From NCBI GenBank assembly GCA_021613375.1, contig CM038702.1, positions 28,220,349 through 28,284,348 on the forward strand: 64,000 bases of DNA, in the 5' to 3' direction. Position numbers and translations under genes: made by a program. The DNA comes from Megaleporinus macrocephalus. Taxonomy: Eukaryota > Chordata > Actinopteri > Characiformes > Anostomidae. Numbering within the stretch: the first letter of the stretch is position 1; each line of letters begins with the position of its first letter. Below are positions 1-10,790 of this stretch, one piece after another. The notes under the pieces were generated by a model that did not search any database, was not told the origin of the DNA, and saw only the letters and a list, made by a program, of their open reading frames with translations.

Positions 1-1602
1 CACCACAGCAAAGATACATCTTTAGTTAAGATAACAAATGATCTTCTTCTTGCCTCTGATCAGGGCCACGTATCTCTACTGGTACTACTTGATCTAAGTT
101 CAGCTTTTGACATACGTCGTATGACGTATACATCATGTTATTCTCTCAGACAGATTAGAAAATATGGTTGGAATCACAGGAACAGTGTTATCTTGATTCA
201 CATTCTACCTTACTTAACCAACACATAGGTAATATTACAAGAACAGCGTTTCTTCACCTGCGACACATTTCAAAGTTAAGAAATGTGTTATCTATGTTTG
301 ATGCCGAAAAGTTGATACATGCCTTTATAACCTCAAGGCTAGATTACTGTAATGCATTGTTTTCAGAATGTTCCAGCAGGAACCTGACTTAACTTCAGTT
401 AGTTCAGAACGCTGCAGCCAGAGTACTAACTAAAACTAGGAAATTCAATCATATCAGTTCAGTTTTATGGCTTCCTGTTAAATTCCGTATCGACTGAAAA
501 ATTATTTTACTGACGTATAAAACCCTGCACGCTCTCGCAACGGAGTACCTACAAGATCTTATTTCCTATTATAAACCGCCACGCTTATTCAGATCACAGG
601 ATGCTGATTTTCTATTAGTTCCAAAAATTCAGAAGATTTCAATGGGGGGAAGAGCTTTTTCCTACAAAGCTCCTAAATTGTGGAATAATTAATGTTCGGG
701 GCTCTGATACAGTCTCACCCTTTAAGCCTAGACTGAAAACATACTTGTTTAGTTTAGCTTTTGGTGATTGATCTTACCATTGGATGAAGGCAGGAGATCT
801 GGGAGTTCGTATACACAGAGGTTTATGGTAAACTGAGATGTTGGTTTTGTTGTCCCACCACTTCACGCAATCACACAGGTTTGTTGATGGTGGGGGGATC
901 CCAGTGTCTCAGGGTGCGCTCATGTCTATGCTCTCATGTCTTCTCTCCTTTTAGTTTAGGCTGTTATAGTTAGATCTGCTGGAGTCACCAGCCACACTCT
1001 GAAATTTCCAATATTTATATTCTTTACAGTCATACTCCTGAGCCAAACCAACTTTCTCTCTTTACTCTTCCTAAAGTAATGACTGTCCTCCTGTCTGTTG
1101 AAGAACTGACCATCAGGCCCTCCTCCCCACGCATCACCAGCCAGCTCTCCTGTCCATTTGTATCAACTGCTACACCCTCAATTACATCGCTGAGCCATCC
1201 AGATGCACCAGCATTGAGATAGGATGGGACTGTTTCAGCTCACACCCACTTTACACAAAGACTCAGTCATAGACTGCCTCAGTCAGAGACTGCCTCTATC
1301 TGTGCAGCTTCTAAAGCTTTGCTATCCAGATTTCAAACAGAGACTTTTGTGTTTGGTATTTAGTTTCTTAAACTATAAATACTGTTTGACTAAAGGAGGA
1401 TGGGTCTCCCTTTGTAAGTCTTGGTTCCTCCCATGGTTTTTTCCTCCAGTCTGAGGGAGTTTTTCATTGCCACTTTTGCCTCTGGCTTGCTCACTGGGGG
1501 ATATATGTTGTAACTGCCTGTTTTCAAAACTTCTGTAAAGCTGCTTTGAAACAACATTGTTGTAAAATGCGCTATACAAATAAACTTGACTTGACTTGAC
1601 TA
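1..1602 (+). mobile_element. Degenerate L2-type non-LTR retrotransposon (LINE), internally deleted
   Basis: Conceptual translation of the first 110 bases gives a reverse transcriptase segment ending in LLDLSSAFD, the usual palm-A motif of fish L2/CR1-like LINEs. After about base 180 the reading jumps to the C-terminal part: SRLDYCNALFSECSSRNL at about 330-390, then QNAAARVLTKTRKFNHIS and further to RLKTYLFSLAF near 730-765. The intervening palm with the FADD catalytic motif is missing, and stops and frameshifts interrupt the frame, so the copy is dead. The 3' part (770-1602) is untranslated tail ending in a TACAAATAAACTTGACTTGACT-like end with repeated CTTGA, typical of this LINE group. The element runs off the left edge, so its 5' limit is unknown. 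Confidence 0.8.
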
Positions 1603-2375
1603 GGTGTTGCTGGACAGTTGCTAGGTGGTTGCTTGGGTATCGCTGCCAGTTGATAGGGTATTGCTAGATGGTTGCTATGTTTTTTTTTCTTGCTATGGTG
1701 TTGCCATGCAGTGGCAGTGGTTTCCCGGGTGCTTGCTATTGTGTTCTTTAACAGATGCTATGATGTGCCAGGTGGTTGCTGTGGCTTCCCTCAAATACTG
1801 CTAGAGTGTTGATAGTCAGTCGCTACTGGGTTAATTGGGTATGCCAGCAGCTTGCGAGGGTGTTGAATAGTGGTTGTTGTGGTATCGTGTTTGGTTGCTT
1901 TGTTGCTTGCAATTATATCCAAGCTGGTTGCTTTGGAGTTGCTATGGTATCCCAGGTGCTTGCTATGGTGTTGCTAAGCAGTTACTATAATATGCCAGGT
2001 GCCTGCTATGGTGTTACTAGGTGATTGCTATGGTTTTGCTAGCCAGTAGCTAGATGGTTGCTTGGGTATCCAAGCAACATGCTAGGGTGTTGTTAAGTAG
2101 TTGGTATAGTATGATGTTTGGTTGTTAATGCAGTTGTAATTTTATCTGACCTGGCTGCTATGGTGCTACTAGGTAGTTGCTAGGATTTTAATGGGCAGTT
2201 GCTAAGGTATCTGCGTAAGTTGCTATGGGGTTGGTGGATGATTGATAGGGCATCTGATCCTGTTGTTAGGGTATTGCTAGGTGGTTGCAATGGTATCTTA
2301 TTTGGTTGCTATAGTGTTGCTGAATTGTTGCTATGATATGCCAGGTGGTTGCTAAGTGGTTGCTTGATGTTGCTA
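1603..2375. repeat. Degenerate GTTGCTAGGTGGTTGCTATGG-type tandem array
   Basis: Dense imperfect repetition of a roughly 20-25 bp word built on GTTGCTAGGTGG and GTTGCTATGGTATC. It starts directly after the CTTGA tail of the preceding LINE. Copies are too diverged to give a single consensus by eye. Short ORFs in it are accidental. Confidence 0.8.
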
Positions 2376-2815
2376 CCACATGTCCGAAGATCACCAAAGT
2401 CACGTGGGTGGATCGTGCCATCACCCTGGCCGACCTTTTGACCTAGAAACACCTAATACAGAAATGTGGAGCAGTCAGGTGATCCGGGGATATTTGGCGA
2501 GTTTGGTGCCTGTGCGACATTATCTTAGCTTGCCACAACATCTCTAAACTCAGGTCAGTGCATTGTACCCTTAGCCCTACCGAGCTTGCAGAATTTGGTG
2601 CGACAATGCCATTGTGATGCCTTCTGGGGGCTCCCAAACTCTGCAGTTTAAAGCCTCTGAGGTAGGCCTCAGCACCCTAAGGCTTGTAGCTCAGTGACCT
2701 TTGACCTCAGGATCACAAAACTTCAATCAGGAGTTCTAGTCGGGAACGAGTTTGGTGCCTGTGCGAACTTGAGTTCCCTTAACTGCACTGTCATGTTTAG
2801 GATTGGGACTAAAAC
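2376..2815. repeat. Composite repeat unit, first copy
   Basis: Non-coding segment with the words CAGGTCAGTGCATTGT, CTGCAGTTTAAAGCCTCTGA and CAGGAGTTCTAGTC. The same words recur in the same order about 1,390-1,400 bases downstream (3891-4195), and a third partial copy is at 4461-4560. This marks a direct duplication carrying the flanking TTAGGG-like and GTTGCTA-like arrays with it. Confidence 0.8.
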
Positions 2816-2834
2816 TAACAGTAACACCATAGAA

Positions 2835-3365
2835 TCTAAGGTTAGGGTTAGGCTTAGGGTTAAGGTTAGGGATGGTTTAGGGTTGGGGCTATCTCTAGAT
2901 TTAGGATTAGTGTTGAGACCAACCGCAGTGTTATGGTTAGGTTTGCGTCTGACCCTAACCCTAACACCATAGAATCTAGGATTAAGGTTAGGCTAACCTA
3001 AACATAGTTTTATGGTTAGGATTGCGGCTAACCCTAACTCTATAGAATCTAGGGTTAGGTTTAGGGTTGGCGCTAACTCTAGATTTAGGATTAGTGTTGA
3101 GGCCAAACGGAGTGTTATGGTTAGGATTGAGTCTAAACCTAACCCTAACACCATAAAATCTAGGCTTAGGGTTAGGGCTAGGTTTAGGGTTAGGTTTGGG
3201 TTAGGTTTGAGGCTAATTCTAGAGTTAGGATTAGGGTTGAGACTAACCGTAGTGTTATGGTTAGGATTGGGGCTAACCATAAACCTAACCCTAGGGATAC
3301 CCATAACCCTAGGCCTAAGCCTAACCATAGCCCTAACACCAAACCTTACCCTCATGGTATACCAT
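2835..3365. repeat. Degenerate telomere-like (TTAGGG/CCCTAA) array, first block
   Basis: The block is rich in GGTTAGGGTTAGG, TTTAGGGTTGGGGC and CTAACCCTAACACC, arranged in longer monomers of roughly 100-150 bp that also contain ATAGAATCTAGG and GTGTTATGGTTAGGATTG. Both strand polarities are interleaved. It ends in mostly CCCTAA polarity after about 3285. It is not a clean telomere; it is a diverged interstitial telomere-like satellite. Confidence 0.8.
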
Positions 3366-3890
3366 GGCAACTTTCTAGCAACGCCATAGCAACCACTTTG
3401 GATACAATTGCAGCTGCCTTCTAATTGCCATAGAATCCAAATATGATCCCATAGCAACCGCCTGGCTTCACCCTATCAACCAGGTGTGATACCCTAGGAA
3501 CCACCTAGCAACACACTAGCAACTGGCTGTAATACCCTATTGGTTGATATGGCATTTCTGTGCATTTGCTGTGTTTTCCCATGCGGCTGCTATCGTGTAG
3601 CTAAACATTTATTATGTCAAACAGGTGGTTGCTAGGGCTTTGATTAGTGGCTGCCATGGTATCTTATTTGAGTGCTATGGTGCTGTTATGGTATCTCAGG
3701 TAGATGCTAGGGTCTTGCTAAGCAGTTGCTATGGCATCTTATTTAGTTGCTATGTCGTTTTTAAAGCAGTTGAAATTGTATCCAAGCTGGCGGCTATTGT
3801 GTTGCTAGGAAGTTGTTATCCCAGGTGGTTGCTATGTTGTTGCTAGATGGTTTCTTAGGTGTTGCTAAGTTCCCTCCCTATCATTTTCTT
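3366..3890. repeat. GTTGCTA-type array, second block, with polarity switch
   Basis: From about 3366 to 3530 the repeat reads as CATAGCAACC / CTAGCAAC (reverse polarity). From about 3620 to 3880 it reads as GGTTGCTAGG / GTTGCTATGG (forward polarity). It is the same family as the array at 1603-2375. Confidence 0.75.
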
Positions 3891-4195
3891 TCATGTGACT
3901 GTTCTGAGCGCTGTAGTTCTATGACCTTTGACCCTAAGATCACCAAACTCAGGTCAGTGCATTGTGCCCATAGCTCTACCGAGTTTGGTGCGACTACACC
4001 ATTGTGATGCCTTCTGGGAGCTCCCAAACTCTGCAGTTTAAAGCCTCTGAGGTAGACCTCAGCACCCTAAGGCTTGTAGCTCAGTGACCTTTGACCTCAG
4101 GATTACAAAACTTCAATCAGGAGTTCTAGTCAGTAACAAAAGCAACTAAACCGAGTTTGGTGCCTGTGCAACCTTGAGTTCCCTTAACTGTAGTG
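3891..4195. repeat. Composite repeat unit, second copy
   Basis: Direct repeat of the 2376-2815 segment with high visible identity, for example CTCTGAGGTAGACCTCAGCA versus CTCTGAGGTAGGCCTCAGCA. A short insertion (AACAAAAGCAACTAAAC) near 4135 is absent from the first copy. Confidence 0.8.
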
Positions 4196-4560
4196 TTATG
4201 GTTAGGATTGCGTCTAACCCGAACCCTAACCCTTACCCTCACCAAATAAAATCTAGGGTTAGGATTAGGGTTGGGGTAGGTTTAAGGCTAATTCTAGAGT
4301 TAGGATTATGCTTGAGACTAACCCTAGTGTTATGGATAGGGTTAGGGTTGGGGCTAACTCTAGATTTAGGATTAGTGTTGAGACAAACCTTAGTGTTACG
4401 ATTAGGATTGGGTCTAACCCTAACCCTAACAACATAGAATCTAGGGTTAGGTTTAGGGTTGCAAGTCCTGTATCTCAGTCATCTTGACCCCAGGATAACA
4501 AAACTTGGATCAGGAGTTCTAGCCGGGAACAAGACCACCTAACCCGAGTTTGGAGCGACC
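4196..4560. repeat. Telomere-like array, second block, plus third partial composite unit
   Basis: Bases 4196-4460 repeat the TTAGGG-like monomers (GGTTAGGATTGGGTCTAACC and similar). From 4461 to 4560 the non-telomeric unit starts again (CAGGAGTTCTAGCCGGGAAC), then the array ends. Confidence 0.75.
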
Positions 4561-5189
4561 ACACACTTCACCTACTATGCTGAGTGCATTGCGAGTAATA
4601 CTGCACTGTATTCTATACAGTTTAGTGTGCTAGTATGTAGTTTGAGAGTTTGTTTGAAGAGATCCGAAGTCCAAAAACGCTGCTCTGTTGTCATTGTATC
4701 GCTTCTGAATAAGAAAGAAAAGAGGAAATGGCTGCAAGAGCTAAGTCACTTAGAAATTAAAAGTTCTGTGCTAGCCAATTTAACTAGTTAGTTTACCCCC
4801 CTAACATCATAACTGGTAAAAGCCAAACCGTCTTGATTTTGGAATTTGAAAGAGCATTTGGACAAAGAAATGACCATCCCATAACATTAAAATAGCATAT
4901 ATTAAGTGCAATTAAGTTGTTTTTACTTAAGATGTAATATTTGCAGTTTAGCAAACAGTGAAATCCAAATGAGCGTCATTAAGAGTTGGCTCAGCACTCT
5001 AGTATTAAGTAACTTACCAGACTAACTTATTATTTTCCTCATGGTAACTACACAAAATAATTTTTTAAAGTATTTATATGGATCTATAGGTAGAACAAGT
5101 GCAGAATCACTATAATTTTTCTCTCTTTTCAATATATATTTTTTTGTTCAGGGCAGACACTTTTGGCCACTTTTTTATTTTTCCCATTG
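4561..5189. other. No gene or repeat recognised
   Basis: AT-rich unique-looking sequence between the telomere-like array and the L2-type LINE. I see no ORF, RNA gene or clear repeat in it. Confidence 0.5.
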
Positions 5190-7415
5190 CAAAAAAATGA
5201 CTGTAAGAACGGGAAAGACGCTCCAGACCCACACAGAAGACCATCACTGTGTGGCCCGGTGACGCAGACGCTGTGCTGCAGGACTGTTTCGGCTGCACAG
5301 ACTGGCATGTCTTTAGGGAGGCTGCTGAGAGTGAGGGGGAGCTGGATCTGGAGGATTACACATCTGCTGTCCTCGGGTACATCAGCAAGTGTGTGGAGGA
5401 TGTCACCACCACAAAGACAGTGACCTGCTACCCGAACCAGAAACCCTGGCTGAATGGAGAGGTGCGTTCTCTACTGAAAGCCAGGGATGCTGCCTTCAGG
5501 TCTGGCGACGCACAGGAACTCAGGAGGGCTAGAAGAGAGCTGACCGCAGGTGTTAAGAGGGCCAAAGCTGCATATGCTCTGAAAATCCAGGGACACTTCT
5601 CCTCCCAGGATCCTAGGAGCATGTGGAGGGGAATTAAGTGCATCACAGACTATAAAACCAGAGATGCACAATGTTCCAAAGACCCCTCCCTGCCCGAGGC
5701 TCTCAACAAATTCTATGCCCGCTTTGAGGACCCTGACACCCCGCCCAGCATAAGACTCACCCCTCCACCTGGAGAAGTACCCCTCAGTGTGACACCAGCA
5801 GAGGTAAGGAGGACCCTCAGGAGGATCAACCCCCGGAAAAGTGCTGGTCCGGATAACATATCCGGACGAGTACTACGGGAGTGCGCTGATCAGATCTCTG
5901 AGGTCCTGGCAGACATTTTCAATGTCTCCCTCACCCAGGCAGCTGTTCCCACCTGCCTGAAGACCGCCACCATCATCCCGGTCCCCAAGAGCTCCACAGT
6001 GACAGGTCTGAATGACTACCGGCCGATAGCTCTCACGCCGATAGTCACTAAATGCTTTGAAAGACTGGTTATGACCCACATCAAAGCCACCATCGACGTC
6101 ACTGTGGACCCACACCAGTACGCCTACAGGAGGAACCGATCCACAGACGATGCCATTTCCTCTGTGGTCCACACTGCCCTCACCCACCTGGAGCAGAAGG
6201 ACTCTTATGTCCGTATGCTCTTTGTGGACTTCACTTCCGCCTTCAACACCATGATACCCCAGACACTGACAGATAAGCTCTCCTCACTTGGTCTGCGCTC
6301 TTCTCTTTGCAACTGGGTCCTGGACTTCCTGACCAACAGGCCGCAGTCTGTGAGGATCCACAACCTCTCCTCCTCCACCACAATCCTCAGCACTGGCTCC
6401 CCTCAGGGCTGTGTGTTGAGCCCCCTCTTGTTCACGCTGCTCACATATGACTGCTCACCCATCCACCCAGGCTGTCATATTGTGAAGTTTGCGGACGACA
6501 CGGCAGTGGTCGGATGCATCACAAACAGTGATGAGTCTGGCTACAGACGGGAGGTAGAACACCTGGAGGGTTGGTGCAGAAAGAACAACCTCTGCATCAA
6601 CATAAAGAAGACGAAGGAGATGATTGTGGACTTCAGAAGGGGCAGACATGCCCACCTCCCCCTGCATGTCGGAGGGTCTGCGGTGGAAGTGGTCTCCAGC
6701 TACAGGTACTTGGGTGTTCACCTGAGCAACAATCTCACCTGGAGCAACAACACTTCCAGCCTGGTCAGGAAGGCACATCAGCGGCTCTACTTCCTCAGGC
6801 GGTTGAGGCGAGCTGGGCTCGGGAGCTCGGTCCTCACCTCCTTCTACAGATGTGTGGTGGAGAGCGTTCTATGCTCCAGCATCAACGTGTGGCACGGAAG
6901 CTGCTCTGCTGCAGACAGGAAAGCTCTGCAGAGGGTGGTGAAGGCTGCACAGAGGTCTGTCGGAGTCAGCCTCCCCACCACCATGGACATATACACCTCC
7001 AGATGCAGGAAGAGGGCCACCTGCATCATGAAGGACCCCACTCATCCAGCACACTCACTGTTTGTCCCGCTCCCCTCAGGCAGGAGGCTGCGGAGCGTTA
7101 AGTGTAGAACGAACAGACTGAGGAACAGCTTCATTCCGGAAGCTGTAAGACTTTTAAACGCCACTTAGTGGAACCACTGCACTGACACTTTTACGACACC
7201 AGTCACTTTAATACACTCTGCTGCTACCTTCTCCATTCCTGTTTATTTTATTCTCATATATTTTATATATTTATGTTTATTTTATTTATTTAAGTACTGC
7301 TGTCTGGGTAAAACTGGGTCCTTGGGTACCACAATTTCGTTCCACCCCATGTACCACATGTGATGCGAATGACAATAAAGTCTCCTTGAATCCTTGAATC
7401 CTTGAATCCTTGAGA
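5190..7415 (+). mobile_element. 5'-truncated L2-type LINE with CCTTGAAT tail
   Basis: The element carries the C-terminal linker, reverse transcriptase and C-terminal domain of a fish L2/CR1-type LINE, but its apurinic endonuclease region is absent, so it is 5' truncated as is usual for LINE insertions. The 5' junction is not sharp; homology by eye begins between about 5190 and 5240. The 3' end reads GCGAATGACAATAAAG and then about four tandem copies of CCTTGAAT (7383-7414), a typical L2-group tail that primes on short repeats. Confidence 0.88.
5249..7168 (+). CDS. LINE reverse transcriptase ORF (5'-truncated ORF2)
   Basis: An uninterrupted frame of 639 codons. Visible order: a basic linker with RRARRELTAGVKRAKAAY near residue 95, the fingers motif NPRKSAGPDNISGRVLRE (about 194-211), NDYRPIALTPIVTKCFE (palm entry), LFVDFTSAFNTM (palm A, first catalytic Asp), GSPQGCVLSPLLFTL (motif B), and FADDTAVVG at about residues 414-422 (the catalytic Asp pair). 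It ends with the usual C-terminal YRYLGVHLSNNLTW and RCVVESVLCSSINVW segments. The family enzyme copies its RNA into DNA at a nicked target. The first ATG is simply the first one inside the truncated element, not a native start; the native protein would begin upstream with an endonuclease. The lack of stops suggests a recent insertion. No promoter for it is visible. Confidence 0.9.
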   Translation: MWPGDADAVLQDCFGCTDWHVFREAAESEGELDLEDYTSAVLGYISKCVEDVTTTKTVTCYPNQKPWLNGEVRSLLKARDAAFRSGDAQELRRARRELTAGVKRAKAAYALKIQGHFSSQDPRSMWRGIKCITDYKTRDAQCSKDPSLPEALNKFYARFEDPDTPPSIRLTPPPGEVPLSVTPAEVRRTLRRINPRKSAGPDNISGRVLRECADQISEVLADIFNVSLTQAAVPTCLKTATIIPVPKSSTVTGLNDYRPIALTPIVTKCFERLVMTHIKATIDVTVDPHQYAYRRNRSTDDAISSVVHTALTHLEQKDSYVRMLFVDFTSAFNTMIPQTLTDKLSSLGLRSSLCNWVLDFLTNRPQSVRIHNLSSSTTILSTGSPQGCVLSPLLFTLLTYDCSPIHPGCHIVKFADDTAVVGCITNSDESGYRREVEHLEGWCRKNNLCINIKKTKEMIVDFRRGRHAHLPLHVGGSAVEVVSSYRYLGVHLSNNLTWSNNTSSLVRKAHQRLYFLRRLRRAGLGSSVLTSFYRCVVESVLCSSINVWHGSCSAADRKALQRVVKAAQRSVGVSLPTTMDIYTSRCRKRATCIMKDPTHPAHSLFVPLPSGRRLRSVKCRTNRLRNSFIPEAVRLLNAT

Positions 7416-8340
7416 GGGTGCTCACAAGACAGTTCTTAATGAGTGGGGGTGACAGGAATTTAACAGCTAAAACTCTTTTCATGTTAAGTTGCACTACACT
7501 TATGCCATTATATCTATCAGGGTGTCTCGAGACTTGCCGATATTGATTTCAGACTGAAACTTTAAAGCATTGCTTTAGGTCAAATGAGTGGAGTTAGACT
7601 GCTGTAGGCTGAATGAGTGGAGTCAGACTGCTGTAGGCTGAAGAAGTGAGAGGCTGGAAACAGTCATGTACACACACAGCCTTTTTCTCTTTAATACATT
7701 ACTGGAGCCATTTCACTGCTCCACCAACCACAACACTTATTTTTCTAAATCGAGCCACTAATGATTTTGGGAGAGAATTGTGTGCAGAGCTAAATGTCAG
7801 TTGATAATGTCAATCATTGTGTTTAGGGGTGTTTAATTTCTGAGAGCACACCGGTAGTACACAGTAATATTCTGCAATTGGCATACTCCATAAATTATAC
7901 ACTTAATTTGTAAAATAACAGACTATAGCACTGATTCTAAAATGGGTCCCCTATTAGTCCTGAATGCTAGTCTGACGGCCCTGTGCTTTACTGAATATAA
8001 TTGAGTTTAATTATGACATTACTGCTTAAATGATTTACTTGATGATTTAAATAAAACAAGGCAAAAAATACTAAAAAGAAAAGAAACCAAGAAAGGGAAA
8101 ACAAGGAAATTGGATGAGATAATAAAAATATAAAAACACAGCTGAGTGCTGCTTATTGTTCTGTGAGTGTTTTATTTAAGCAGCAGGCAACATCAAATTT
8201 CAAGGTGCCACTTATTCATTGCTGAGATATTAAAATTGCCATTTAAACATCTCAGCAATGACCTTGAGGAATTTACACTAAAATATCCTGTACTACTGTA
8301 TTTGTGAAGCCATGTCACAGACCCTTGGCCAAGTGGATGT
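7416..8340. other. Intergenic, with a short tandem duplication at about 7575-7640
   Basis: At 7575-7640 a roughly 33-bp unit built on AATGAGTGGAGT and AGACTGCTGTAGGCTGAA is present twice. The rest is AT-rich with no recognisable feature. Confidence 0.5.
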
Positions 8341-8351
8341 GTGAACAGACT

Positions 8352-8387
8352 AGACACACACACACACATACACACACACACACATGC
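8352..8387. repeat. (CA)n microsatellite, interrupted
   Basis: ACAC run with ATAC interruptions. Confidence 0.9.
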
Positions 8388-8837
8388 ACAATCTGTCAAC
8401 GGATCAAAAATTTATTTTCTAAATTCTGCTGGCAGCATGAAAAGCAAATGCAGGAGGGGTTCCTTCAAGGAGAGTGAACTCACATACACGCCATCAGCAT
8501 GCTGATTAAGCAGCTACACAAAAACTGGTTTGATAAATTGATAGATATTTACTCAGTCAGTTGCTCCTTTTCTGTTTTATCAAGTAATGTTAGATCTTAC
8601 ACTGTTATTATGTAAAGAAATAGAGAGCCAGTCACACTAGCATTATGTCATGGAATTTGCCGTTATGAGCAGCTCTGAATCACAAAGTTCACAAATTTCA
8701 TATGTGAAGCATGTGAATGTGTACCCTCTACCAATAGAGCTATTGCTTTAGAAGCATTTACCTCCTAAGGATAAATAGATCGATAGATAGACAAACAGAA
8801 AATAGATGCGATACAGTGTGATAGTACATTTAAACAC

Positions 8838-9297
8838 TTGTTAATTGTCACATCCTGCCCTGTTTTCCTGCCTGTCTGTCTTTACATTTCCTTGTCTATG
8901 TTTACATTTCCTTATCTATGTTTGCATTTCCTTGTCAATGTGTACATTTCCTTGTCTGTCCCATGTGCATGTGTTTATGTTCTTTGCCATGGGGTTCTGT
9001 TTGTTATGTCATTGGCTCCTTGTTTCAACCCCTAACCTGTTTTCCATCTGTGGCCCTGCCTATTAACCTGTGTATATATTTCCTCTGTTTTGCTCCCTGC
9101 CTTGTGGTTCGTTTTCAGTGGTTCCTTTGTTTGATGTTTCTTTGTGTTTCCTGGGTTTTGCAAATGTACTTTCTGTTTTGTTTTCATTCAAATCTGTTAA
9201 ATCTTGTGTTTGTGCCGGACCCTCCATTCGTCCTGCCTTTTCTTCCATCTCCTCGTCTCATCTGCTCCATGCACCCCACTCTCCCGTGATATTAAGA
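8838..9297. repeat. Probable interspersed repeat with internal 21-bp tandem
   Basis: Pyrimidine-rich block from TGTCACATCCTGCCCTG to CTCCCGTGATATTAAGA. It includes TTATGTCATTGGCTCC and GGCCCTGCC-like words that recur in teleost interspersed repeats as I remember them. Within it, 8880-8962 holds four copies of a roughly 21-bp unit TTTACATTTCCTTGTCTATG. No coding potential; the overlapping short ORFs are low complexity. Confidence 0.5.
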
Positions 9298-10535
9298 CAC
9301 AGTATGAAAGTCAAACTGTGCAAATGCGTTAAGAGCATTTAAAAAATTAGCAGTGTTAATCATGTCACAACATATAGTTTTTCTGAGGTTTCTGAGCAAA
9401 ATGGTACCATCAAAAGCTATGAATAATTAATCATTAATACTTAATAATTATTAGTATAATCTTGTAATTTTTACAAAAAAACAATTTAATAAGGAACAAG
9501 AAGAAAAATCTAACAACTGTGACAATGACAATGTTACAATGAACTGCCAACCAATTAGTTACGTGTTACTATGCATTTATGCAGGTACTATACACTGCCT
9601 GTGGTTAGCAGGCTTTCTGTTATAGGTCTAAATTAATTATTTGTATCTATGTAGTTGGTCAGTATTCTAGAAAGGATCAGAAGAGTATCATAATATAATT
9701 TATTACAATAGTAGAATTGATAACAATAACAATAACATTGCACAGAATCACCTCCTCAGAGCTCATTACTAAATCTGCCTTTCTTCATACTGCACTATCA
9801 GACTGAAGTGCTTCCTGTTAATCCTGTGTGTGCACTGATAAGTGAGCTGCCTGGTATCCCACTCCACGGTAAATACACTCCGTCACACTCCAGCTGCTTT
9901 GTGCCTTCGTCAACAGCTGATATAGTGAAGGTGACACTGCAGCTCTAACAGCTCTGATGGGACTTCCTGTGCAGGGGGAGATTTGGGGGCAGCTGTGTGT
10001 ACGAGATAGAGTCTGGAACAGGAACAGGTGCAGACTGAGAGAGAAAAGAGAAAGAAAAGAGCCTTCTGTTCTTCAGATCTTCAAAGGGAGAGGAAGTCCT
10101 ACCCCTATTAATGGTACGGTTTGGTGAAAATTTTAATTTCCCCCAGTTTCCACCCCTTTTCATCAAATGTGGTTGAACAGCCAAAATGAGTTTGGTGTCA
10201 AAAGTTTGCTTTTTTAATCTGCCAGGCTAATGTAGCTAAGGAGGTTTAGCTAAAGGTATAAACCCCACCAATAAATAATCTCACACTTGCCTCAAACTGT
10301 CAGGGGGACATTTGTCATTTTTCTGCCTGTGTCCAGTCTGGGAGAAGCACCAGCAAGGCAGTACTGGGGTTAAGTGCAGTGATGGGGTTAAGTGCTTAAG
10401 TGCCATGTTCATGGGCACATTCAGGTACATCCAGTCATTGGATTTAAATCTGCTTACTTCCAGTTGCTCCAAACCCCTAGCATGCCAGGGGTGGACTGGG
10501 TCTTTTCGGGTAGACTAACCCTGACCTTAGATTCC
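9298..10535. other. Intergenic, nothing recognised
   Basis: Unique-looking AT-rich sequence on both strands, with no long ORF, clear repeat or RNA gene. Confidence 0.5.
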
Positions 10536-10539
10536 AGGC

Positions 10540-10790
10540 CTGACACAGCTAAACGTAAGTTAGCTAACATGAACACAGTTAACATTCATCCACAATCACT
10601 AACCTAGCTAAGGCTGACACAACTTAAGCTATAATTAACCCTAACCTTGCAAAGACTATCCTAGCTTGGAACCTGAACACAGCTAACACCCAGCTAACAT
10701 CAAACTAGCATTAACATAGATAACTTAAACACTCACCTAATTTTAACCCAGCAAATTCTAACTCATAGCTAACCTGATTATTTAACTAAA
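10540..10790. repeat. Degenerate AGCTAACA / TTAACCCTAACC-type short repeats
   Basis: Recurring words GCTAACATGAACACAG, CTAACCTAGCTAAG and AACACAGCTAACACC. This is an old, strongly diverged tandem array. Confidence 0.45.

Noticed and set aside
2835..4460. True telomere end
   Set aside because: Monomers are diverged, both polarities mix, and unique genes follow on one side and a LINE on the other; interstitial telomere-like satellite fits better.
6571..7101. 176-codon ORF in another frame of the L2-type LINE, plus several antisense ORFs
   Set aside because: Shadows of the reverse transcriptase frame; no recognisable motifs.
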